NCBI GenBank assembly: GCA_036821825.1
Contig: DAISIV010000028.1
Coordinates: forward strand, 1-42,987
Direction of reading: 5' to 3'
Source: CAITZA01 sp937915285
Lineage (GTDB): Bacteria; Desulfobacterota; Desulfomonilia; Desulfomonilales; Desulfomonilaceae
Length of the DNA: 42,987 bases
Shown: positions 26,213 to 34,944 of the stretch, piece after piece
Numbering within the stretch: position 1 is the stretch's first letter
How the letters are laid out: every line of letters starts with the position of its first letter
The notes under the pieces: generated by a model
Databases searched by the model: none
The model's input: the letters and a program-made list of their open reading frames with translations, nothing else
Told to the model about the DNA's origin: nothing
Position numbers and translations under genes: made by a program

Positions 26213-26228
26213 TGGCGCCCTGTTTGCT
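26213..26228 (+). promoter_or_regulatory. Sigma-54 (RpoN) -24/-12 promoter for the universal stress protein gene
   Basis: TGGCGCCCTGTTTGCT has GG (26214-26215), exactly ten bases, then GC (26226-26227), with a full TTGC at -12 and TGGC at -24. Against the usual TGGCACG-N4-TTGCA only three defined positions differ. Transcription would start near 26239, giving a leader of about 36 bases with AAGGAG at 26261. It also argues against the upstream GTG start at 26212. Confidence 0.65.
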
Positions 26229-26274
26229 AGTTTTGTGTTTGAGCGACTTGCATCAACTGAAAGGAGTTAATCAG

Positions 26275-26742
26275 ATGATTCCCCAAAAAATACTTTTTTG
26301 CACCGACTTTTCTGAGAATTCGCTTGCAGCCCGCGAATGCGCCATTGATTACGCCAAGGCATTCAATGCAGGGCTTTTAGTTTTGCATGTGGTCAACTCA
26401 TCAAGACTCGGCTACCCGGCCTTTGAGGCTGGAGTGCCATTCGACCTTCAGGGTGTTCTTCTGAACATACAGGAAGAAGTCAGAAAGGCCTTTGACGAGG
26501 TAAAAGAGGAACTAGGCGCGGAACTCGGGGAAGTTTCAACCCATTCGAGGGTCGGTGTCCCATCGGCTGAAATCAACAAGTTCGCAGAGGAAAACGGAGT
26601 CGAACTAATCGTCATGGGGACGCATGGCTGGACCGGCTTTCGTCACCTGATCCTCGGGTCTACCGCCGAAAACGTTGTCAGGACCGCTAAGTGCCCTGTG
26701 CTTACCGTAAAATCATCAGAGGGATCTGAGGACATCCTGTAG
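26275..26742 (+). CDS. Universal stress protein, UspA family
   Basis: A single-domain Usp of 155 residues. The N-terminus is IPQKILFCTDFSENSLAA. The ATP-binding signature G-x2-G-x9-G-S appears in GTHGWTGFRHLILGST, followed by VVRTAKCPVLTVK. Such proteins bind ATP and help cells survive energy or redox stress. ATG 26275 has AAGGAG nine bases upstream; the longer frame from GTG 26212 would cover the promoter. It may respond to the sigma-54 system. The kor operon promoter starts 22 bases after its stop. Confidence 0.92.
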   Translation: MIPQKILFCTDFSENSLAARECAIDYAKAFNAGLLVLHVVNSSRLGYPAFEAGVPFDLQGVLLNIQEEVRKAFDEVKEELGAELGEVSTHSRVGVPSAEINKFAEENGVELIVMGTHGWTGFRHLILGSTAENVVRTAKCPVLTVKSSEGSEDIL

Positions 26743-26764
26743 GTCAAAACAGGCGCCAACCTCA

Positions 26765-26792
26765 TTGACTAATTGAAGTTTTTCATTATAAT
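26765..26792 (+). promoter_or_regulatory. Sigma-70-type promoter of the kor-hdr operon
   Basis: TTGACT (26765-26770), 16 bases, then a perfect TATAAT (26787-26792). Transcription would start near 26799, which makes ATG 26828 (GGAGA upstream) the korD start and rules out TTG 26801. Confidence 0.65.
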
Positions 26793-26827
26793 AAGAAGGT
26801 TTGAGTTCCAAATGGAGAAACAAGACC

Positions 26828-27166
26828 ATGAAATTCTGGCGACTGCCCCTAGACGCTGAAGCGCACTCCATACCTCAGGGCACTGTCAATATTATTGAGA
26901 GTCGCTGCAAAGGCTGCGGATTTTGCATAGAATTCTGTCCGAACGGGTGCTTGAAGCAGAGCAAACGCTTCAACGTCAAGGGCTACCATCCACCTGAACT
27001 GATATTCCACGCCGAGGATTGTGTAGAATGTGGTCTTTGCAGCCTTATCTGTCCTGAATTTGCGATTTTCACGGAACTCAAGGAAGCCAAGAAAATAACG
27101 GAAGACGACATTCAGAAGGTCACTACGCGTTATTCCCGCAGGGACAGGCGCTCTTTCAAGCGGTAA
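26828..27166 (+). CDS. korD: 2-oxoacid:ferredoxin oxidoreductase delta subunit (ferredoxin)
   Basis: A 112-residue protein with two classical [4Fe-4S] motifs, CKGCGFCIEFCP and CVECGLCSLICP, in a 2x[4Fe-4S] ferredoxin layout. It carries electrons from the KorAB thiamine centre to ferredoxin or directly to a partner. It heads the kor operon, with a sigma-70 promoter 36 bases upstream of the start. The C-terminal tail is basic (RYSRRDRRSFKR). korA begins 118 bases later. Confidence 0.9.
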   Translation: MKFWRLPLDAEAHSIPQGTVNIIESRCKGCGFCIEFCPNGCLKQSKRFNVKGYHPPELIFHAEDCVECGLCSLICPEFAIFTELKEAKKITEDDIQKVTTRYSRRDRRSFKR

Positions 27167-27284
27167 TTCGTTTCAGGTCCTGTTCGGCGCCCTCGGTTTT
27201 CATCTTGCAAACAGGGGTTTAGGCGCCCCCATGGGATGCTGAAACGCTAATAATTAGTCAGAATAGCTGTTGGATAAGAGAATA

Positions 27285-28433
27285 ATGGCAGACAGAGATG
27301 TGTTGACAGGTGAGCACTTCATCCACGGAGACGCGGCATGCGCCGAGGGGGCGCTGGCAGCCGGATGTCTTTTTTTTGCGGGCTATCCCATAACACCTGC
27401 GACGGAAGTGGCTGAGCGAATGGCCCGGCGGCTTCCTGAGGTCGGAGGCGTTTACATTCAGATGGAGGATGAAATCGCCTCCATGGCTGCGATACTTGGA
27501 GCATCCTGGGGTGGCGCCAAATCGATGACAGCGACCTCAGGTCCTGGTTTCTCATTGATGATGGAAAACATCGGGCTGGGCATGATGACGGAAACACCTT
27601 GCGTGGTGGTAAACATCATGCGTGGAGGGCCATCAACCGGATTGCCTACCCTTGTTGGGCAGGCTGACGTCATGCAGGCTAGGTGGGGTTCCCACGGTGA
27701 TTACGGATGTATAGCTCTGGCTCCTTCATCCCCTCAGGAATGTTTTGATTATACGATCAAGGCTTTCAATCTGTCGGAGAGATATCGTCAGCCGGTTTTC
27801 GTCCTCGGGGATGAAGTGGTCGGGCACATGACCGAAAAAGTGGTTATCCCGAAGAGGGAAAAGCTCAAAATTCAGCCAAGAATTCTTCCCAAGGCCCTAA
27901 GAGGCGACTACCTGCCATTTGACTCATCCACCTCGATGCCGGCGCCGATGGCCATAGCCGGTCAGGGTTACCATGCCCATGTCACTGGGCTCACTCATGA
28001 TGAGAGAGGTTATCCGGTCATCACCGCTGATGTTCAGGAGAGAAATGTCCGGCACATAGTCGACAAGATCAGGAAAAACGCTGACAGGATCATTGAGGTG
28101 GACACGATCGGGATAGAAGACGCTGAAGTAGTGGTTGTGGCCTATGGATGCACATCAAGGGTAGCCAGACAGGCGGTTGAAAATCTGAGGAGCCGCGGCC
28201 TTAAGGTGGGACTGGTAAAATTGATAACAATATGGCCCTTTCCATCAGGCCTGATACGTTCACTGGCCGACAGGGTCAAGGCTTTCGTTGTGCCTGAAAT
28301 AAATTACGGCCAGATAGCGTATGAGGTCGAAAGAACTGCAGGCGGTCGGGCGGAGGTTCTGTTGATGGCCCTGATGGGTGGATCTATTCATACCCCGGCT
28401 GAAATAGAAGACGGGGTGGGTGAATTCCTGTGA
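27285..28433 (+). CDS. korA: 2-oxoacid:ferredoxin oxidoreductase alpha subunit
   Basis: A 382-residue subunit of the 2-oxoglutarate/2-oxoacid:ferredoxin oxidoreductase family. Visible blocks are GDAACAEGALAAGCLFFAGYP, YPITPATEVAERM, MEDEIASMAAILGASWGG, and the C-terminal domain beginning at VVVVAYGCTSRVARQAVE. It binds the CoA side and forms the catalytic unit with KorB. ATG 27285 is preferred over TTG 27270. Whether the substrate is 2-oxoglutarate or another 2-oxoacid cannot be read; the length and split alpha/beta/gamma/delta form fit KOR. Confidence 0.92.
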   Translation: MADRDVLTGEHFIHGDAACAEGALAAGCLFFAGYPITPATEVAERMARRLPEVGGVYIQMEDEIASMAAILGASWGGAKSMTATSGPGFSLMMENIGLGMMTETPCVVVNIMRGGPSTGLPTLVGQADVMQARWGSHGDYGCIALAPSSPQECFDYTIKAFNLSERYRQPVFVLGDEVVGHMTEKVVIPKREKLKIQPRILPKALRGDYLPFDSSTSMPAPMAIAGQGYHAHVTGLTHDERGYPVITADVQERNVRHIVDKIRKNADRIIEVDTIGIEDAEVVVVAYGCTSRVARQAVENLRSRGLKVGLVKLITIWPFPSGLIRSLADRVKAFVVPEINYGQIAYEVERTAGGRAEVLLMALMGGSIHTPAEIEDGVGEFL

Positions 28434-28573
28434 TCACTTCGTTGCGACCGACGATCAGCGCACGCATAAGCGGCTAACACCAGGACCTTTTTTGCCGGGC
28501 AGTAACGGATGGCCTAAGGTTGAACGTCCACGGATCAATCGGTCCAATTCTAATAAAACAATCGGGAGCTTCC

Positions 28574-29497
28574 ATGAAAATACGTCTCAGGGAATTATCG
28601 CATTTTGATAAAGAGGCCGCCGAGACGCTGATACAGAAAGACCACGGTCTTCATCCGGATGACAAATATCTCAAGCCCGGCAGAATCCCTCATATCTGGT
28701 GTCCGGGATGCGGATTGGGCGTAGTCCTGACTACTTTCATCGAAGCGGTCCGGCGCAACAGAATTCCTATAGACATGTGTTCGGTTGTATCTGGGATCGG
28801 TTGTACCGGAAGGGTCGCCGGCTATCTGGACATGGATACCTACCACACGACCCACGGCAGGGCCATTCCATTTGCGACGGGCCTCGCTCTGGCAAATCCC
28901 CAGATGTCTGTAACCGTGTTCTCGGGGGATGGAGACCTTTTTGCGATCGGCGGAAACCATCTCATCCACGCGGCAAGGCGAAATGTCAATCTCAAGGTGA
29001 TTTGTGTAAACAACTTCAATTTTGGCATGACCGGGGGGCAGGTTGCTCCGACCACTCCTCTTGAGGCTAAAACATCCACCACTCCTACGGGAAACGCTGA
29101 ACCGGGTTTCAACCTGCCTTACCTGGCGCATGCGGCCGGGGCCGTCTATGTTGCCAGATGGACGACTTTCCATCCAAGGCAATTGGCCCATTCGATTTCT
29201 CAGGCCCTAAACAAGAAGGGATTTACTTTCGTGGAGGCCATAGCGCCGTGCCCCACGGGTTATGGAAGACCCAACAAATTGGGTTCAGGGCTCGAAGAAA
29301 TGCGCTTTTACAGGGACATGACCGAGGTGAGAAACGGAGCGGACCCAAAGCTTGCTGAAATAAGGTTGCGTGAAAAATTCATTGTTGGGACTTTCCACGA
29401 TACTGATAGACCTGATTTCCTTGAAAATTACGACCGCAATGTAGTTTCGAGGGTCAAGTCCAAGCAGAAAGGCAAAGAGAAGGGCAAAGCTGCATGA
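28574..29497 (+). CDS. korB: 2-oxoacid:ferredoxin oxidoreductase beta subunit (thiamine-binding)
   Basis: A 307-residue subunit. It has HIWCPGCGLGVV near the N-terminus and the thiamine diphosphate motif GDGDLFAIGGNHLIHAARRN followed by NNFNFGMTGGQVAPTTP, as in KorB/VorB. It performs oxidative decarboxylation of the 2-oxoacid to acyl-CoA. The start ATG has GGGAG upstream. A gap of 140 bases separates it from korA. The stop overlaps korC in ATGA. Confidence 0.93.
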   Translation: MKIRLRELSHFDKEAAETLIQKDHGLHPDDKYLKPGRIPHIWCPGCGLGVVLTTFIEAVRRNRIPIDMCSVVSGIGCTGRVAGYLDMDTYHTTHGRAIPFATGLALANPQMSVTVFSGDGDLFAIGGNHLIHAARRNVNLKVICVNNFNFGMTGGQVAPTTPLEAKTSTTPTGNAEPGFNLPYLAHAAGAVYVARWTTFHPRQLAHSISQALNKKGFTFVEAIAPCPTGYGRPNKLGSGLEEMRFYRDMTEVRNGADPKLAEIRLREKFIVGTFHDTDRPDFLENYDRNVVSRVKSKQKGKEKGKAA

Positions 29498-30042
29498 AAG
29501 TCAAACACGAAGTTCGTTTGGCCGGATTTGGAGGCCAGGGAATCATACTGGCGGGGCACATCCTGGGTAAGGCCGCTTCTCTTTTTGAAAAAAAGAATGC
29601 TGTATTTACGCAGAGTTACGGTCCAGAGGCACGAGGCGGTTCCTGTAGCGCAGACGTGGTGATTTCGGAAGAAACAATACACTATCCAAAGGTGATAAAA
29701 CCTGATGTGCTGGTGTTGATGAGCCAGGGCGCCTTGGGCTCTTATGGGAACAACATCAGGGAAGACGGGATACTTATTCTGGATGAGGATCTGGTCAATC
29801 TCATGGAAGATCCCGAGGGACTGACCGTTTACAGAGCCCCTGCCACACGCATAGCTGAAGAAATGGGAAAACGCATAGTGGCAAATATTGTCATGTTGGG
29901 GGCGCTGACTGCCCTCGGAGGCGTAATCGGCTACGAATCAATGAAGAAGGCAGTCATAGATTCCATCCCGGCCGGTACGGAGGACTTCAACATTTCGGCA
30001 TTTGACAGGGGGCATGATTACGCCAAGAGCCTTCTCTCCTGA
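29494..30042 (+). CDS. korC: 2-oxoacid:ferredoxin oxidoreductase gamma subunit
   Basis: A 182-residue subunit with the family motifs RLAGFGGQGIILAGHILG and QSYGPEARGGSCSADVVIS. It completes the four-subunit enzyme. It is coupled to korB by ATGA overlap, and hdrA follows 51 bases later. No unusual feature. Confidence 0.93.
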   Translation: MKVKHEVRLAGFGGQGIILAGHILGKAASLFEKKNAVFTQSYGPEARGGSCSADVVISEETIHYPKVIKPDVLVLMSQGALGSYGNNIREDGILILDEDLVNLMEDPEGLTVYRAPATRIAEEMGKRIVANIVMLGALTALGGVIGYESMKKAVIDSIPAGTEDFNISAFDRGHDYAKSLLS

Positions 30043-30093
30043 AAATAATCAGGAATTACTGATAACAACGACTCGTATGAGGAGTCCTGAAAA

Positions 30094-32544
30094 TTGAAAG
30101 ATAAACTAGAGCCGGCGAGGGCCGTTTACAGTGACGGCGATTTACGAATCGGGGTTTATGTCTGCCACTGCGGCAAAAATATAGGTGGAGTAGTCCGGTG
30201 CGATGAGGTGGCTGAATTCGCAAGGGATCTCCCGAATGTGGTCGTATCGAAGGACTCCCTGTACACCTGTTCGGAACCTGGGCAGGAGCAAATAAAGACA
30301 GACATCAGGGAACAAAAGCTCAATAGGGTGGTAGTGGCGTCGTGTACGCCACGTTTGCATGAGCCGACCTTCAGGGCGGCCTGCGAAGCGGCCGGGCTCA
30401 ATCCGTACCTTCTCGAAATGGCCAACATCCGTGAGCATTGCTCATGGGCCCATTTGCATGACAAGGATCTTGCAACTGAAAAAGCCAAGGACCTCGTTGC
30501 TATGGCGGTTCACCGGGCCGCACTGCTATCGCCACAGTTCGAGCTTAGTGTTCCGGTGAAACGTGTTTCAATGGTTATAGGCGGTGGTGTGGCCGGAATC
30601 CAGGCTGCGCTGGACATGGCCGACGCTGGTTACAAGGTTTACCTGGTTGAGAGGAGTGGCAGCATCGGTGGGAGGATGGCCCAGATAGACAAGACATTTC
30701 CCACAATGGACTGCTCGATCTGCATCCTTGCGCCCAAAATGAGCGAAGTCGGCAGGCACCCGAATATTAAATTGCTGACCCTTTCGGAAGTAAAGGAAGT
30801 TGAAGGCCACATAGGAAATTTCAAGGTCAAGGTTCTCAAGAAAGCCAGGTATGTCACCAAGGATTGCACAGCTTGCGGGGAGTGTATTTACGCCTGCCCG
30901 CAACTAGCTCCGGATGAATTCAATGCAGGTCTTTCCATCAGGCGCGCCATTTACATACCCTTTGCTCAGGCTGTCCCATCAACCTTCATGATAGACATGA
31001 ATCAGTGTCTGAATAATCAGGGTATTGTAGCTTGCGACCGTTGTTTTCAGGCCTGTTCGCACAAATGTATAAATTATGCCGATACGGATGAGATGCTCGA
31101 AATCGAGGTAGGCACCATAGTGGTAGCCACCGGTGTTGATGTCTACGATCCGACGGCCCTTACGGAACTCGGATATGGAAGATTCCCGAATGTCATCACC
31201 ACCCTCGAATTCGAGAGGTTGATCAATGCCGGAGGCCCCTCAGGAGGAGAACTCATTAGGCCTTCTGACCGGAAACGTCCTGAAAGGGTGGCATTCCTTC
31301 AATGTATTGGTTCACGTAGCAAGCGCAGTAACCCTTACTGCAGCAATGTGTGCTGCATGAATACCGTAAAGGATGCTCTGCTGATCAAGGAACATTGGCC
31401 TGAAACCGAGATTTACGTCTTCTACATAGACATCAGGGCTTTCGGAAAGGGTTTTGAGGACCTTTTCCAGAGGGCTCGCCGTGAGGGTGTCACATTCATC
31501 CGGGGAATTCCGGGGGAGATCATCGAAGACATAAATTCAGGCAACCTCAAGTTGCTCGGTGAAAACTCACTTCTTGGAACACCGTACCGCTATGACATGG
31601 ACATGGTCATACTGTCGGTTGGCATAAGGCCCAGGTCGGACTCCGGGGCCCTCCAGAGACTGCTCAACCTGTCAACTGACACCGATGGTTTCTACATGGA
31701 GGCCCATCCAAAACTCCGTCCTGTTGACACTACGACCGGAGGCGTGTTTTTGGCTGGAGCCGCGGAAGGTCCCAAGGACATAAAGGATTCGGTTACTCAG
31801 GCTTCTGCAGCCGCATCAAGGGCAAACATCCTGATGAGCAAGGGAGAAGTGAAGGTCCCTGCAATCACGGCCCGTATTGACCCGAAGAAATGCACAGCCT
31901 GTGGAATGTGCGCGAAGGTTTGTCCCTATCACGCAATAGAAGGTGGCAAGGAGCTAGGATATTACCGTGTCATCGAGGCGGCATGCCAGGGATGCGGCGC
32001 ATGCGTTCCAGAATGTAAATTCGAGGCGCTGGATCAGGCGCATTTCACGGACTCACAGATCGTGAGTCAGATTGATCAGGCGCTTGAAAAAGATCCTCAT
32101 TCCAAAATAATCTGCTTTGCCTGTAATTGGTGTTCTTATGCTGGGGCCGATTTCGCAGGTGTATCGCGAATTCAATATGCGGCCAATGTCAGGATAATAA
32201 GAACAATGTGTTCCGCTCGAGTATCCCCGGATTGGATAGACCGGGCATTCATCAACGGAGCAGGCGCAGTACTTGTTTCCGGGTGTCACCCATCGGATTG
32301 CCATTACAACAACGCCAACCAGAACACGGCCAGGCGAGTCGAAAAATACTGGAAGAGGATGGAAAAGCTGGGAGTCAACCGGGATCGCCTCAGACTGGCG
32401 TGGATCTCGGCCGCTGAAGGGGCCCAGTTCGCTAAAGTAATCAATGAGATGGAAGCCGGAATCCGCAAGCTCGACCCTAACTCCATCGAAACGGCTTCAG
32501 AAGCCCTGAAAAAAAGAAAAATCAAAAAGGTCGAAGGCTCATGA
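30094..32544 (+). CDS. hdrA: HdrA-type flavin/Fe-S subunit fused to an MvhD domain
   Basis: An 816-residue protein. An N-terminal cluster region has VYVCHCGKNIGG (about 20-35) and SCTPRLHEPTF. The FAD domain begins at VIGGGVAGIQAALDMADAG (about 162) and has MDCSICILAPKM. Ferredoxin motifs follow at about 258 (CTACGECIYACP), CDRCFQACSHKC (about 315), and two more near 600-640 (CTACGMCAKVCP, CQGCGACVPEC). From about 670 to the end lies an MvhD/FlpD domain (CFACNWCSYAGAD). HdrA carries out flavin-based electron bifurcation, and MvhD normally links it to hydrogenase or formate dehydrogenase. TTG start with GGAG nine bases upstream. The stop overlaps hdrC in ATGA. Confidence 0.93.
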   Translation: MKDKLEPARAVYSDGDLRIGVYVCHCGKNIGGVVRCDEVAEFARDLPNVVVSKDSLYTCSEPGQEQIKTDIREQKLNRVVVASCTPRLHEPTFRAACEAAGLNPYLLEMANIREHCSWAHLHDKDLATEKAKDLVAMAVHRAALLSPQFELSVPVKRVSMVIGGGVAGIQAALDMADAGYKVYLVERSGSIGGRMAQIDKTFPTMDCSICILAPKMSEVGRHPNIKLLTLSEVKEVEGHIGNFKVKVLKKARYVTKDCTACGECIYACPQLAPDEFNAGLSIRRAIYIPFAQAVPSTFMIDMNQCLNNQGIVACDRCFQACSHKCINYADTDEMLEIEVGTIVVATGVDVYDPTALTELGYGRFPNVITTLEFERLINAGGPSGGELIRPSDRKRPERVAFLQCIGSRSKRSNPYCSNVCCMNTVKDALLIKEHWPETEIYVFYIDIRAFGKGFEDLFQRARREGVTFIRGIPGEIIEDINSGNLKLLGENSLLGTPYRYDMDMVILSVGIRPRSDSGALQRLLNLSTDTDGFYMEAHPKLRPVDTTTGGVFLAGAAEGPKDIKDSVTQASAAASRANILMSKGEVKVPAITARIDPKKCTACGMCAKVCPYHAIEGGKELGYYRVIEAACQGCGACVPECKFEALDQAHFTDSQIVSQIDQALEKDPHSKIICFACNWCSYAGADFAGVSRIQYAANVRIIRTMCSARVSPDWIDRAFINGAGAVLVSGCHPSDCHYNNANQNTARRVEKYWKRMEKLGVNRDRLRLAWISAAEGAQFAKVINEMEAGIRKLDPNSIETASEALKKRKIKKVEGS

Positions 32545-33005
32545 CAGCAATGAAGATCTGGAATTTCTTTCCGAGGGAGGCGCTTTACGAGTGCTATCAG
32601 TGCGCACGATGCACCGGTTCATGCCCTGCCCTTGAGGTTGCGCCGGCCTATGGTCCGAGGGAAACCATCCTGAAGTGTCTCAACCTGGGACATGAAGCGG
32701 TTGTTCAGGACGAGAAAATATGGCTTTGCTGCACCTGCAACGTATGTGAGGATCGATGTCCCCAGAAAATTCCGATCTCAGACCTTCTGGTTGCGTTGAG
32801 AAATTCTGCGGCCAGGAGGGGCAATATACCTGGGAAGCTCAGTATCGCCATAGAATTGTTGGCAAAGACAGGGCGCTCCATGATCGTGCATCAGCTTGAT
32901 GAAATGCGCGCCCATCACGGACTGGAACCTTTACCGCCTGCGCCGGTTGATGAAATAAGGCAGATCCTCAAGAAAACCAGACTGAACGAAGTTATAGATT
33001 TTTAA
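32541..33005 (+). CDS. hdrC: HdrC-type Fe-S subunit
   Basis: A 154-residue protein with two [4Fe-4S] motifs, CYQCARCTGSCPA and CCTCNVCEDRCPQ, and a helical tail. It passes electrons between HdrA and the catalytic HdrB. It lacks the membrane span of the HdrE/DsrM type, so the complex should be soluble. Start by ATGA overlap with hdrA; hdrB begins 20 bases later. Confidence 0.92.
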   Translation: MTAMKIWNFFPREALYECYQCARCTGSCPALEVAPAYGPRETILKCLNLGHEAVVQDEKIWLCCTCNVCEDRCPQKIPISDLLVALRNSAARRGNIPGKLSIAIELLAKTGRSMIVHQLDEMRAHHGLEPLPPAPVDEIRQILKKTRLNEVIDF

Positions 33006-33025
33006 TCTTACGATAAAAGGTCAAA

Positions 33026-33922
33026 ATGAAATACGCCCTTTACCTGGGATGCGCAATCCCTATTAAATATCCGGGTTTTGAGGCCGCTACCAGAATGGTC
33101 TGCAAGCGGCTTGGTATAGATCTGGTAGACCTTCCGTTCGGATGTTGTCCTCCACCCACAAGCATGAAGCTGGTCCATTATGATTCCTGGCTGGCTTTGG
33201 CGGCCAGAAATATCTGCTTGGCCGAAGAGCAGGGGCTTGATCTGCTGACCTTGTGTTCAGGGTGTGTCAATACGCTCAAGGAAGCCAATCAGGTTCTCAA
33301 GAGAAATGATTCCAAAAGACGAAAGGTCAATAAAGTCCTTGAAGAACACAACCATAACTTCAAGGGCAGCATAGAAGTCACGCACATTCTGGACGTACTG
33401 TATCAGGATTCTGTGGTCGAGAAATTACTCAAGGAAAAATTGATAGACATTCCTCTAAGGGTAGGCTGCCATTACGGGTGCCATTATTTCAGACCTCCTC
33501 AGGTGATGTATCCAGAAGAACTATCCCCTGCAGAATCCTATGTTCCGGTGAAAATGGACCATTTGTTGTCACTCATCGGTATGGAGCCAACCGAGTATTC
33601 GCGAAAGTTTCTTTGTTGCGGATCGCCACTTGGGGCCAACATGGACATGGACGCAGGTTATGCCATCACAAGGCAAAAGATCATGCACATCCAGGAGAGA
33701 CACATACAGGCAATATCGGTTGTCTGTCCGTCGTGTTTTGAGCAGTTCGATATGGGACAGATCGCGCTGTCGCGAAAGACGAAGGACCTGCCAAAGATAC
33801 CGACATTTTACCTCACTCAACTGATAGGGCTCTCTCTGGGTATGACACCTAAGCAAGTGGGGCTGGATGTTCACCGGGTCAAATCCAGAAAACTTCTAGA
33901 GTCAATAAATATCAGCGGCTAA
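33026..33922 (+). CDS. hdrB: HdrB-type heterodisulfide reductase catalytic subunit
   Basis: A 298-residue protein with both CCG-domain cysteine sets. The first set is C9, C40-C41 (FGCCPPP) and C77-x-x-C80 (LCSGCVN). The second is VGCHYGCHY, FLCCGSP and VVCPSCFEQFD. These hold the two noncubane [4Fe-4S] clusters of HdrB that reduce a disulfide. The natural disulfide in bacteria is unknown; a protein or small-molecule thiol pair is likely. It ends the kor-hdr operon. Confidence 0.92.
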   Translation: MKYALYLGCAIPIKYPGFEAATRMVCKRLGIDLVDLPFGCCPPPTSMKLVHYDSWLALAARNICLAEEQGLDLLTLCSGCVNTLKEANQVLKRNDSKRRKVNKVLEEHNHNFKGSIEVTHILDVLYQDSVVEKLLKEKLIDIPLRVGCHYGCHYFRPPQVMYPEELSPAESYVPVKMDHLLSLIGMEPTEYSRKFLCCGSPLGANMDMDAGYAITRQKIMHIQERHIQAISVVCPSCFEQFDMGQIALSRKTKDLPKIPTFYLTQLIGLSLGMTPKQVGLDVHRVKSRKLLESINISG

Positions 33923-34024
33923 GCGCTTGGCTCTCAAGAATGAGGCCAGCGTATGAACAAACATTTTTTGAGGGGCGGAAATTCATTTTATTCGACCGCC
34001 ATTGATTCAGACAGGAATTGTAAC

Positions 34025-34900
34025 ATGTCAGAAAACAAGAAGAAACCTGCTCTAACAAAAGAACAGATTGACGAACTGCGTGATGATCTGATGCTGGCCG
34101 ATAGCCTGACCAGGATAGAGAACACGTTGATGATCCTTTCAGGAAAAGGCGGAGTCGGCAAGAGCACGGTCGCCGTCAACATAGCGGCTGCGCTGGCGGC
34201 CTCCGACAAGTCGGTAGGACTGCTTGACATAGACATTCACGGCCCGAGTGTCCCGACACTTCTGAAACTCGAAGGACGAAAGGCCACAGCCATGTCTGAG
34301 CGAGGACTGGTTCCGGTGAACTTCAACGATAACCTGAAAGTCATGTCTATAGAATTCGTGATTCATGACGAGGCTCAGACGGAGGACGCCGTCATATGGC
34401 GCGGTCCGATGAAGCACAGGATGATTCGCCAGTTCATCTCTGAAGTCAATTGGGGAGATCTCGATTTCCTTATCGTTGACGCTCCCCCTGGAACGGGCGA
34501 CGAGCCTCTTTCCATATGCCAGATGGCCCCACCAAGGTCACAGGCCATCATAGTAACCACACCGCAAACTGTGGCTATAAAGGATGTTAGGAAATCCATT
34601 AAATTCTGCAAGAGTCTGGAAATGCCCATCTTTGGGATAATTGAGAACATGAGCGGATTTGTGTGCTCATCCTGCGGGGCGACTCACGAGCTTTTCAAGG
34701 GTGGTGGTGGCGAGAGATTAGCTGCTGAAACCGGTTTCAGATTCCTGGGTAAGATCCCAATCGATCCGAGAATGGTTACAGCCTCTGACGATGGCAAGCC
34801 ATTTGTCCTTGAACATCCCAACACTCCGGCGGCTCAGGCTTTTGACGCCATAATCAAACCTGTTTTGGCTCTTGCCCCGATGAGGATGAAAAAGCACTAA
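34025..34900 (+). CDS. Mrp/NBP35-type Fe-S cluster carrier ATPase
   Basis: A 291-residue P-loop ATPase of the ParA/MinD superfamily. The deviant Walker A is SGKGGVGKSTVAVN, followed by LLDIDIHGPS, WRGPMKHR, DFLIVDAPPGTGDEPLS, and the C-terminal CxxC of FVCSSCGATHELF that holds the bridging cluster. It likely supplies Fe-S clusters to the preceding Fe-S-rich kor-hdr enzymes. ATG 34025 is preferred (AGGA upstream); ATG 33953 is in frame but would add an unlike N-terminus. A terminator-like hairpin follows. Confidence 0.9.
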   Translation: MSENKKKPALTKEQIDELRDDLMLADSLTRIENTLMILSGKGGVGKSTVAVNIAAALAASDKSVGLLDIDIHGPSVPTLLKLEGRKATAMSERGLVPVNFNDNLKVMSIEFVIHDEAQTEDAVIWRGPMKHRMIRQFISEVNWGDLDFLIVDAPPGTGDEPLSICQMAPPRSQAIIVTTPQTVAIKDVRKSIKFCKSLEMPIFGIIENMSGFVCSSCGATHELFKGGGGERLAAETGFRFLGKIPIDPRMVTASDDGKPFVLEHPNTPAAQAFDAIIKPVLALAPMRMKKH

Positions 34901-34905
34901 ACAGG

Positions 34906-34944
34906 AAGAGCCCTCTAATTATTACGGATGGGGCCTTTTGTTTT
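34906..34944 (+). terminator. Candidate rho-independent terminator after the Mrp gene
   Basis: AAGAGCCC (34906-34913) pairs with GGGCCTTT (34931-34938), with one mismatch and one G-U, and is followed by a T-rich tail to 34944. Weaker than the 20175 and 41759 terminators. Confidence 0.5.

Larger units (their letters stand above)
25724..26274. promoter_or_regulatory. Divergent control region between TAXI-TRAP genes and the stress protein gene
   Basis: These 551 bases contain no convincing gene. The left part has the inverted repeat TTCCGG-7-CCGGAA at 25752-25770 in the 5' leader of the binding-protein gene. The middle has TTGTTC-8-GAACAA (26012-26031). The right has a sigma-54 promoter (26213-26228). 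Bases 25930-26210 are clearly richer in A+T than the flanks, as expected for promoter DNA. Confidence 0.6.

Noticed and set aside
27194..27209. Possible sigma-54 promoter before korA (GG-N10-GC)
   Set aside because: Only the -12 TTGCA part is good; the -24 half (CGGTTT) does not match, and korA is covered by the promoter before korD.
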